This document shows, in pieces, positions 1-6,390 of a stretch of 11,399 bases of DNA. The DNA comes from Rubrobacter sp. (GTDB taxonomy: Bacteria; Actinomycetota; Rubrobacteria; Rubrobacterales; Rubrobacteraceae): NCBI GenBank assembly GCA_019247245.1, contig JAFAPF010000344.1, forward strand, positions 1 to 11,399. The letters run 5' to 3'. The first letter of the stretch is position 1; each line of letters starts with the position of its first letter. The notes beneath the pieces are model-generated. The model worked only from the letters and a program-made list of their open reading frames with translations. It was not told where the DNA came from and searched no databases. Made by a program: the position numbers and the translations under genes.

Positions 1-1425
1 ATCTTCGTGCTGGAATCCGGCCAGCCGGTACTCGATGAGGACCTGAAGTTCATCGAGCAAATCCTGACCATAACGAGCAACATCATCTTTGTCCAAACAA
101 AGATCGACCAGTACAACAAGGAGGATTGGCAGGACATCCAGCGCCGCAACCAGGAGATCCTCAACGAAAGGTTCAAAGATCGGCTGGTCGACACCCGCGT
201 CTGGCCGGTATCGAGCACGAACCTCCGCAAGGCGGCTTCCGCCGACAAGAAGACCGAGGAGGCTTACCTGATGGTTAGCCGACACCAGGAGTTGATGGCC
301 GCGTTGCAGGCGTTTCTGGCCCGGGTGTCCGGGTGGGGGCGGACCACAGAGGCGATAGTCGTGGCTACCAAGTACCACGATACCAGCCGAAAGGCACTGG
401 CCGGACGGCTGGCCGGGCTGACCGCGGAGTCCGAGCAGAAGCAAGCAGAGCTGCAGAAAGCCGCTATGGAAGCCAAGCGGCGCTTCGACGCCGAGTGGGG
501 TATACAAGGTCAGAAATACAAGGAGTTGAGGGACGGGCTGCAGCGTGCTATCTCGGTCGGCAAGCAAAGCTTCTCCAACACGATGCAACCGGGCAGCGAC
601 CTCGAGCTGACCCAGAAAGCGAAGATAGACGCGGCCTCCTCCTTGAAGAAAGCCAACAAGGTCGCCGAGGAGATGCCCGGCGAGATAGTCACGGCGGCCA
701 TGAACAACTGGGCGCGGATCTGCGATGAGGTACAACAGCGGTGCATAGCGTTGCTGGGACCCTTCACCGAAGCCCTCGATGATATAGGTGCGCCGGTCGA
801 GCCAGAGCTGTCCGCTCTCCCCGAGGACGGCGACACCCAAAACAAGTTCAAGCGCGACTACTTCGGAATGTTCAGGAGCTCGGCTGGCTCGGGGATGATG
901 GTGATGAGTATGACCGGGATAGCGCAAATCGTGGGGGGGGTCTCGCTTATAGGAGCCCTTGGAGCGGCGGCGCCATTCGTAGCCGTCCCGGTGCTAGCGG
1001 TGTTGGTAGGTGGCGGCCTCAAGGGGGCCTTGAGCGGGCAGGTCAAGACCTCGCAGCAGCAGTTGAGGGTGCAGCTCGCGGAGCAACTCCAGAAGGTGCG
1101 ACGGTATTTCTTCGATGTGGACCTGGCGGCCGGAAACTTTAGCCGGGTCGACGAATACTTCGCGACCCTGGAGCGCACGGTGAACGAGCAGGTGCGAGAG
1201 CTGGTCGAGAAGAATTCTACGGAGTCCCAAGCAGAGATCGCCCGCCTCAAGGAGGCGATGCAACTCGATGCCCGCGAGCGCGAAGCGCGAACCAAGCAAG
1301 CCCAAGAGCAGCTGGCCAAATGGGATAACATAGGCAAGTCCCTCGGAGCCGTGACGGCTCGCATCAGAATACTGCAAAGACCCGCGGCACCAGCTCCGGC
1401 GCCAGCCACGCTGGAGAGAGGTTAG
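1..1425 (+). CDS. Dynamin-like GTPase, C-terminal part (5' end outside window)
   Basis: The frame is already open at base 1, so the gene begins upstream; about 474 codons are visible. The reading frame enters in the last third of a GTPase domain: a beta strand (IFVLESG), then the G4 motif TKID at bases 97-108, preceded by the hydrophobic strand IIFVQ, then a G5-like VWPVSS segment. P-loop and DTPG motifs must lie upstream. The rest is long charged helices, typical of the dynamin stalk, interrupted by a Gly/Ala/Val-rich hydrophobic stretch at bases 892-1035 long enough for one or two membrane-inserted helices, then more coiled coil and a Pro/Ala-rich tail. This layout fits bacterial dynamin-like proteins that insert into and remodel membranes. 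It is followed after 4 bases by an Hsp70-like gene and further on by a second dynamin-like gene. Which bacterial dynamin subfamily it belongs to cannot be settled without the N-terminus. Confidence 0.85.
   Translation: MFVLESGQPVLDEDLKFIEQILTITSNIIFVQTKIDQYNKEDWQDIQRRNQEILNERFKDRLVDTRVWPVSSTNLRKAASADKKTEEAYLMVSRHQELMAALQAFLARVSGWGRTTEAIVVATKYHDTSRKALAGRLAGLTAESEQKQAELQKAAMEAKRRFDAEWGIQGQKYKELRDGLQRAISVGKQSFSNTMQPGSDLELTQKAKIDAASSLKKANKVAEEMPGEIVTAAMNNWARICDEVQQRCIALLGPFTEALDDIGAPVEPELSALPEDGDTQNKFKRDYFGMFRSSAGSGMMVMSMTGIAQIVGGVSLIGALGAAAPFVAVPVLAVLVGGGLKGALSGQVKTSQQQLRVQLAEQLQKVRRYFFDVDLAAGNFSRVDEYFATLERTVNEQVRELVEKNSTESQAEIARLKEAMQLDAREREARTKQAQEQLAKWDNIGKSLGAVTARIRILQRPAAPAPAPATLERG
1413..1421 (+). 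promoter_or_regulatory. Shine-Dalgarno sequence for the Hsp70-like gene
   Basis: A purine run GGAGAGAGG lies at the end of the upstream dynamin gene, overlapping its last codons. Its 3' end is 8 bases before the codon ATA at 1430. There is no ATG, GTG or TTG in the Hsp70 frame between the upstream in-frame stop (TGA, 1352-1354) and the ATG at 1484, which lies beyond the conserved nucleotide-binding motif. The site therefore points to ATA 1430 as the start. Confidence 0.5.
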
Positions 1426-1429
1426 CACC

Positions 1430-3475
1430 ATAACCGAGCAAGCTCCGGCGATCGGCATAGACTTCGGTACTAGCAACTCTAGCATGGCATGGTACGACCC
1501 CCGAATCGGAGATGCCGAAGTCCTCCTGAACGCCGAGGGACAGACCAAGACCCCTTCGCTAGCGTATTTCGGTGAAAACGAGACCCTGGTCGGCGAGACC
1601 GTCGAGAACCTGATCGAAGACGTCTCAACAGACAGGGCGCGGCGCGATGAGATCCTCGGCCGCACCATCGCGAGCATCAAGCGTAATTTGCTCTCCCCGC
1701 CCAGGATAGCGCTCCCCGGCGGCCGCTACGTCCGTCCAGTGGAGGTTGTAGCAGAGATACTAAAAAAGCTCAAGCACGACGCCGAAGACGGCCATTTCCA
1801 CCAAGAGGTCGGGCGAGTGGTCATCACCTGTCCGGCTGAATTTAACGTGTTGCAGCGCCAAAAGATCGAGGAAGCGAGCCACCTGGCTGGCTTCAGCGAG
1901 GTGGTATTGCTGGAAGAGCCGGCAGCTGGAGCTTTGGCCTACACGCGGGCAGGGCTCAACGTGGGCGAGCACGTGCTGGTCTACGACCTGGGCGGAGGAA
2001 CGTTCGACCTGGCGGTGCTGGACAACGAGGGCGAATCGTTCCAGGTGGCGATGGAGCCGAAGGGTATGGAACGTTGCGGGGGAGACGACTTCGATCTATC
2101 TCTCTACCACCATTGCGACGAGGTTGCCCGCGAGAAGCTGGGGCGCTCCATAAGCCTGACGGGTGCCGTGGATCTGAGCTTCCTGCGGGCGTGTCGGCGG
2201 CGCAAGGAGAATCTCAGCTTTCAGGAGCGGAGCAGGTTCAACAACTACCTGTCCTCGGACGATGGTCCGGTGCTTTTCGAGCACGAGGTGGATCGCCAAA
2301 CGTTCGAAGAGCTGATAGGTGAATATGTCAAGATCACCACGCGGTTGACGAAGGAGATCCTCAGCCAAGCCAATGCCGCGGGCTATGAAATAGATACGGT
2401 GGTGCTGATTGGGGGCTCAGTCCGCGTGCCGCTGGTGATACACACGCTCGAAGAGACCCTGCCGGTAAACCCACTAGGGTTCAACAAAAGAGACGTGGCC
2501 GTTGCCCTCGGCGCGGCACATTACACGAACGTTTGGTGGCCGGCGCCGCAAGAACCGAAAACGGGGCCCGGTACTGAAGCTCAGAGTACGACGACAGATT
2601 CAAGCCCTCCGGCCCAACGCCAAACAGCGGTCGAGGAAGCGGCTTCGGACAGGAAACCGAAGAGGCCAGAAGTAGATCATCGGCTCGATAGCGCTCCAGC
2701 GGGTGACGAGCCGCCTCGTACGCTGCTGCCCGTGGAGAGCACGCCCGACCGCCCATCGCAGCGCAACCAAGACGAACGGTTCCCACCCTCACAAACGACC
2801 GTCCTGCGTGGTGCGCCAGTTCAAGATCAGAGCAGGCAGAAGCAGCGTCGAGTAGTACTTCCTTGGATCAAAAGGCTGGTCGTGGTCGTGGTGATAGTGG
2901 GACTCGCAGGGTTAGGAGGTACTATTTGGTTCGGAGGTGGTAAAGGGGCTAGCCCAGCGCCCGGCTACGACCTGCTGGAGTACCCCTCTGGAAAACTATC
3001 AGTAGAAGTCCCCACCGCCTGGAAGGAGCATGTCACCACTAACGCAACGGGGGAAAATGGAAAGGGGTGGGACTCCTTCGCGGGCGAGAGCGTTATAGGA
3101 ATGACAGCCGGCAACGACCTCCACTCCTGGAGTAGCGGCTCTAAAGGATCCCAGGGGATGTACATAGCGGCCTCAAAGAAGCTAGCGCAAAGCTATACCG
3201 ACGATCAGCTCGTCACCTCGGGCCCTCACGACTACTCCTCTTCCTGCCAGACAGGTCCCCGCCGGGACTTCGATCGAGCCCCCTACTCGGGGAAGATTCA
3301 AGAGTGGGATAACTGCGGCGGCACTGCTGGCCACACCGTCCTCACGCTAGCCGCAGCACCAAAGGGCCGCGGATGCGAGGTCTTATTGCAGATCGGGGGC
3401 TACCTTGAGGGCGAGGAGGAGAACATTCAGCACATCTTGGATACCTTTGAGGCTGACTGCGGGGGTATCAGCTAG
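1430..3475 (+). CDS. Membrane-anchored Hsp70-like ATPase with extracytoplasmic domain; probable AUA start
   Basis: Product of about 681 residues. The N-terminal Hsp70/actin-fold ATPase domain is complete: phosphate-1 motif GIDFGTSNSS (9-18), the catalytic-Lys segment SIKR (Lys about 84), LLEEPAAGA (about 160-168), phosphate-2 motif DLGGGTFD (186-193), adenosine motif VVLIGGS (about 324-330) and the VALGAA connector (about 358-363). After this there is no Hsp70 substrate-binding beta-sandwich or lid. Instead there is a Pro/Ser/Thr/charged linker (about 367-478), one transmembrane helix (482-501, after a basic cluster, which suggests cytoplasmic ATPase and outer C-terminus), and a domain of about 180 residues with four cysteines (606, 629, 649, 677). 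The segment SVEVPTAW recalls PsbP/Mog1-like folds, but this is only a resemblance. ATG 1484 would cut the ATP-binding motif; the frame has no standard start upstream, so ATA 1430 after a good ribosome site is chosen. It sits between two dynamin genes, probably in one operon. Confidence 0.85.
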   Translation: MTEQAPAIGIDFGTSNSSMAWYDPRIGDAEVLLNAEGQTKTPSLAYFGENETLVGETVENLIEDVSTDRARRDEILGRTIASIKRNLLSPPRIALPGGRYVRPVEVVAEILKKLKHDAEDGHFHQEVGRVVITCPAEFNVLQRQKIEEASHLAGFSEVVLLEEPAAGALAYTRAGLNVGEHVLVYDLGGGTFDLAVLDNEGESFQVAMEPKGMERCGGDDFDLSLYHHCDEVAREKLGRSISLTGAVDLSFLRACRRRKENLSFQERSRFNNYLSSDDGPVLFEHEVDRQTFEELIGEYVKITTRLTKEILSQANAAGYEIDTVVLIGGSVRVPLVIHTLEETLPVNPLGFNKRDVAVALGAAHYTNVWWPAPQEPKTGPGTEAQSTTTDSSPPAQRQTAVEEAASDRKPKRPEVDHRLDSAPAGDEPPRTLLPVESTPDRPSQRNQDERFPPSQTTVLRGAPVQDQSRQKQRRVVLPWIKRLVVVVVIVGLAGLGGTIWFGGGKGASPAPGYDLLEYPSGKLSVEVPTAWKEHVTTNATGENGKGWDSFAGESVIGMTAGNDLHSWSSGSKGSQGMYIAASKKLAQSYTDDQLVTSGPHDYSSSCQTGPRRDFDRAPYSGKIQEWDNCGGTAGHTVLTLAAAPKGRGCEVLLQIGGYLEGEEENIQHILDTFEADCGGIS

Positions 3476-3526
3476 CTTCCAACTCAAAAGACCCAAAGCA
3501 GATATCCTACGTGCACGGTAGTACGA

Positions 3527-3532
3527 TAGTAT
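3527..3532 (+). promoter_or_regulatory. Possible -10 element for the second dynamin gene (leaderless start)
   Basis: TAGTAT (fits TAnnnT) ends 8 bases before the GTG start at 3541. No Shine-Dalgarno sequence is seen before this GTG, and no convincing -35 is present. Transcription from here would begin about at the GTG, giving a leaderless message. The same geometry is seen at murI with a perfect TATAAT. The gene may equally be read from the upstream promoter of the operon. Confidence 0.25.
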
Positions 3533-3540
3533 GTTGAGCT

Positions 3541-5232
3541 GTGAGAGATGTACAGGAAAAACTCGCCTCAACCTTAGGCCAAGCGGGACAGCGACTGCGG
3601 GGGGCAGGGCTACCGGTGGAGCTGGGGGAGCGGATGGAAGGCCTAGCAAAGCAGGTGTACCAGCCCTGCGTGGTCGCCGTGGTAGGGCGGGTCAAGGTGG
3701 GCAAGAGCACGTTTGTAAACGCTTTGCTTGGTGAGGATCTGGCCAAGGTCGGGACTACCGAGACGACCGCTACCATCAACTACTTTAGTTATGGAGATTC
3801 AGACCCCGAATGGCCCGTCCGGTGTCACTGGCGTGGCGGCAAGGTTACCACCGAAAACCGGGAGTTCCTGGACAGCTTACAGGGTAACGATATGGAGACC
3901 CTACAGCGGGCGGATGGCATCGAACATCTGGAGTACTTCTTGCCTAACCCTTTGCTGAAGCAGATTACGCTGGTAGATACACCGGGCACCGGGACGGTGG
4001 TTGAGGAGCACAGCGAGCGAACGGCGGAGTTCATGCGCCTTAACAGCCAGTTGCGCGAGCGCCACGATCGGGACACCCGGCGCTTGAGCGATACAGCGGA
4101 CGCCGTGATCTACCTGGTGGGTCAGGTAGCGAAGGTTACGGACCAGGCTTTCCTCCAAGAGTTCGCCCAGACGACCGAAGGACAGGCGAGCATGCTCAAC
4201 GCTATCGGGGTTCTCTCCAAGATCGAGCTGCAACCAGAGGTCATGGCCCGCCGCCACGAGCTGTCCAGGAAGATCGCCGGCCAGCTCAAAGAAAGCCTGA
4301 ACACCGTGCTCCCCGTCGCTGCCGGGGTCCGTCGGGCGCTGGACCGGCTGCTGCAAGACGACAGGGCACCCCTCCAGCAGGTGGTAAGCACGCTGCGACG
4401 CATCCCGTCCGAGACGCTCGAGATACTCCTCGATTCTCAGGAGTTTTTCTGCGACCTTGACTTTCCCGATAGTCCGATCGGCCCGGCCGAGCGCCGCGAG
4501 TTGCTGGGAGACATGAGGTGGGCAGTGTTTACTACCATAGCCCGCATCACGGCGGATACTAGCTTAGATCTCGACGAGGTCGTCAAACGGCTGGAAGAAA
4601 TCTCCGGCTTTAAGCCACTGTGGGAGGTTTTGAACAGGCATTTCATCCAGCGGGGTCACATTTTGCGATGCTACAGGATCGCGGGGGACGCCCAGGAGAC
4701 GCTAAACGAGATCCGCTACACCCATCTACCGAACCACAGGAGGAAGATACGAGGGGAAAAGGACCGCTTGGACAGGTTTCTTCGCTTTATCCGCTGCTCC
4801 GGCGGAGATCCCGAGACCGCCGCAGAGCTCGAGGACTTCGTGCGGGGTCACCTCGACGCAAACCGCCAGGCGAGCGAGCTGGAAGCGCTGTACCGCGACC
4901 TGGACGCCGAGCTTAGCGCGCTGTTCCACCAGCTTCTGGAGTACAACGAGGACTTCGAGGTTTTGCAAAAACTCGACACCGCCGACGGCGACTTCTCCGA
5001 AGCCGAACTAGCCGAGCTACGACCGTTGCTGGGTCTGTACGGCGCTGAGGCCCAAACGCGGCTGCCGCCGGGGGCAGCAAACGCCGAGTACGTGGGCTGG
5101 CGGCAGATGTACTGGGGGCGCCGGAGAGGCGAGGCGTCGTACGGAACGGTTCAACACGCCGTGGCCGATAGGGCATTTACCCGGTATGGTTTGATCCTCG
5201 ATGAGATCCTGGTTGGCTCGGATAATTTTTAG
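3541..5232 (+). CDS. Dynamin-like GTPase, soluble partner type
   Basis: Product of 563 residues with a full GTPase domain: a short N-terminal helix (1-40) typical of dynamin-like proteins, P-loop GRVKVGKST (49-57), switch-1 threonines around TTETTAT (72-78), G3 motif DTPG (146-149), and a degenerate G4, SKIE (226-229), where TKxD or NKxD is usual. The rest is charged helix without any membrane-inserting hydrophobic stretch, unlike the other dynamin two genes upstream. GTG 3541 is the first possible start after an in-frame TGA at 3535; ATG 3634, preceded by GGGGGAG, is an alternative but would remove the N-terminal helix. The gene lies 65 bases after the Hsp70-like gene on the same strand. Unlike dynamin pairs (one membrane-binding, one soluble) are known in bacteria, so heteromeric action with the upstream dynamin is a reasonable inference. 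The exact function is unknown. Confidence 0.85.
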   Translation: MRDVQEKLASTLGQAGQRLRGAGLPVELGERMEGLAKQVYQPCVVAVVGRVKVGKSTFVNALLGEDLAKVGTTETTATINYFSYGDSDPEWPVRCHWRGGKVTTENREFLDSLQGNDMETLQRADGIEHLEYFLPNPLLKQITLVDTPGTGTVVEEHSERTAEFMRLNSQLRERHDRDTRRLSDTADAVIYLVGQVAKVTDQAFLQEFAQTTEGQASMLNAIGVLSKIELQPEVMARRHELSRKIAGQLKESLNTVLPVAAGVRRALDRLLQDDRAPLQQVVSTLRRIPSETLEILLDSQEFFCDLDFPDSPIGPAERRELLGDMRWAVFTTIARITADTSLDLDEVVKRLEEISGFKPLWEVLNRHFIQRGHILRCYRIAGDAQETLNEIRYTHLPNHRRKIRGEKDRLDRFLRFIRCSGGDPETAAELEDFVRGHLDANRQASELEALYRDLDAELSALFHQLLEYNEDFEVLQKLDTADGDFSEAELAELRPLLGLYGAEAQTRLPPGAANAEYVGWRQMYWGRRRGEASYGTVQHAVADRAFTRYGLILDEILVGSDNF

Positions 5233-5485
5233 TGCTCAGCCGCCAGCAAAGTTCGTAGCAAAGACGCCACTAATCCTATCCGATGTCATACCCTCATAGA
5301 CGCTGGGTGCGCGGCTGATATGCCTCCGTAAGAAACACAGCTCAAACCAACAAGAGTGCCTAAGGGAGGGGTAGTGGCGTTTCGTAGAACTTTGTAGAAG
5401 GCCGCAACCGCTTGCGAAAATCGCTATAGTCTCTCTGGGAGTTTGAATAGGTGCGGAGACTTCTCTACCAAGATTAAGGATTCTC

Positions 5486-5512
5486 TAAAAGCCGGGCTCC
5501 GGAACGAAGCCC
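5486..5512 (-). terminator. Rho-independent terminator of the sortase unit
   Basis: Read on the minus strand, the arms GGGCTTCG and CGGAGCCC (5505-5512 and 5494-5501) form an 8-base-pair stem with one G-U pair and a TTC loop. GGC and then four T's follow (5487-5490). On the plus strand the same stem has an internal C-A mismatch and no T-run, so the minus strand fits better. It lies about 107 bases after the sortase stop codon. Confidence 0.6.
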
Positions 5513-5523
5513 CCTTCTATACA

Positions 5524-5556
5524 TAGCTTGGAGAATAGCTTGGAGAATCCTCCGAG
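5524..5556. repeat. 12-base tandem repeat with overlapping hairpin
   Basis: The unit TAGCTTGGAGAA occurs twice in direct succession (5524-5535, 5536-5547). The second copy also forms a 7-base-pair stem with the following bases (5539-5545 with 5550-5556, loop AATC, one G-U pair on the plus strand). It could be part of a plus-strand transcript end or a binding site; there is no T-run, so no role is assigned. Confidence 0.6.
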
Positions 5557-5618
5557 AGCATTTGTCGACGTGTTGTATATAGTACAGAGCAGGCTTTGAT
5601 GGCTCATCGACAAGCTCC

Positions 5619-6215
5619 TTAGCTCACCAGTTCCCCTTGTACGATGAGGCGGTTAGAGAAGTCCGGGAACGTGCAGGTCTGCAGCGATACGATGCTTTTA
5701 CCCGCTACGGGGTTTATAACCTCAACGTCTTGAGGCGTGACAACCTTTGCTCCCGTCACTCGGTAGAGATACTGCTTGCCCGTTGAATCCTTCAGAAGTA
5801 TCTGGTCGCCGCTCTGCAGCTCGTTGAGCTTCAAGAACACCAGGAAAGAGCCGGTTCCGACGAAGCCTAAGCGATGACCGGCGATGTAGGTGTTGGACCC
5901 TGGCTGCCAGGGGAAACCCGTCTCGGGTACGTGCACGGCTGACTCTGAGAGCTTCTCTTCGGAGAGCGAATTGTAGATTGGTATGTTCTGGAGCCCGAGC
6001 TTGGGTATAGTCAGGTAGAGTGTTTTGTCCGCAGGGCCCTGAACATTCGTTGGGAAGGTCGATCCGCTCTCGGTCGGGATGTTCCCTGCCGTATTATTGC
6101 TCATGCCGACAAAAATCAGAGCTATACATCCCAACGCTGCCACGACCATCGCTATTCCTAGCTGTACTAGTAATCGTCTCCACCACGTCTTCTTTTTTTG
6201 GCTAGCCATTGCCAT
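5619..6215 (-). CDS. Sortase (cysteine transpeptidase, class D/E-like)
   Basis: Product of 198 residues. A basic N-terminus (QKKKTWWRR) leads into one membrane helix (about 17-37), then an extracytoplasmic sortase barrel begins at LYLTIPKLG (about 66-74). The catalytic triad is visible: His114 in YIAGHRLG, Cys181 in LQTC, Arg189 in SNRLIV. Sortases cut LPxTG-like signals between Thr and Gly and join the protein to the cell wall. The length and single N-terminal membrane helix suit small class D/E housekeeping-type sortases of Gram-positives; the class cannot be fixed by eye. ATG 6215 is the first start; ATG 6209 is two codons further in. No strong ribosome site is seen. The gene follows, on the same strand and 175 bases later, a gene for an LPNTG protein, so the two form a likely enzyme-substrate pair. 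Confidence 0.92.
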   Translation of the reverse strand: MAMASQKKKTWWRRLLVQLGIAMVVAALGCIALIFVGMSNNTAGNIPTESGSTFPTNVQGPADKTLYLTIPKLGLQNIPIYNSLSEEKLSESAVHVPETGFPWQPGSNTYIAGHRLGFVGTGSFLVFLKLNELQSGDQILLKDSTGKQYLYRVTGAKVVTPQDVEVINPVAGKSIVSLQTCTFPDFSNRLIVQGELVS

Positions 6216-6323
6216 AAGTCTATTTTCCGTTCTCTGTATAGCCCCGTATTGAGAAGACTCGTGTTCGACCTATAGGAACAATAGGTGACTTGTTGAGAGG
6301 CCCTTCTTAGAAAGCTGCTCGCA

Positions 6324-6360
6324 ATGCAGATAGGGACGCGGAGGTCACCCCTATCCGCAT
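6324..6360 (-). other. Hairpin between surface-protein and sortase genes
   Basis: Two 12-base arms (6324-6335 and 6349-6360) are complementary at 11 of 12 positions around a 13-base loop. No T-run follows on the minus strand. It may lower read-through into the sortase gene or mark an RNA-processing or stabilising structure at the 3' end of the surface-protein message, which would let substrate and enzyme be made in different amounts. Confidence 0.45.
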
Positions 6361-6390
6361 CTCTATCGACTCAGAGCAGAGGAGTGGCTC

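Larger units (their letters stand above)
5233..5618. other. Intergenic region between convergent units
   Basis: No credible coding frame is seen in these 386 bases. The region separates the plus-strand dynamin operon from the minus-strand sortase gene. It holds a terminator-like hairpin for the minus strand (5486-5512) and a 12-base tandem duplication with a hairpin (5524-5556). No clear terminator with a T-run follows the dynamin gene on the plus strand. Confidence 0.6.

Noticed and set aside
1484..1486. ATG 1484 as start of the Hsp70-like gene
   Set aside because: It would remove GIDFGTSNSS, the phosphate-binding motif that every Hsp70 ATPase needs; the same frame continues upstream through it.
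994..1680. 228-codon minus-strand frame across the dynamin/Hsp70 junction
   Set aside because: Antisense to two well supported genes and without any recognisable domain.
6324..6360. Rho-independent terminator after the LPNTG gene
   Set aside because: The stem is good but the loop is 13 bases and no T-run follows on the minus strand, so it is listed only as a hairpin.
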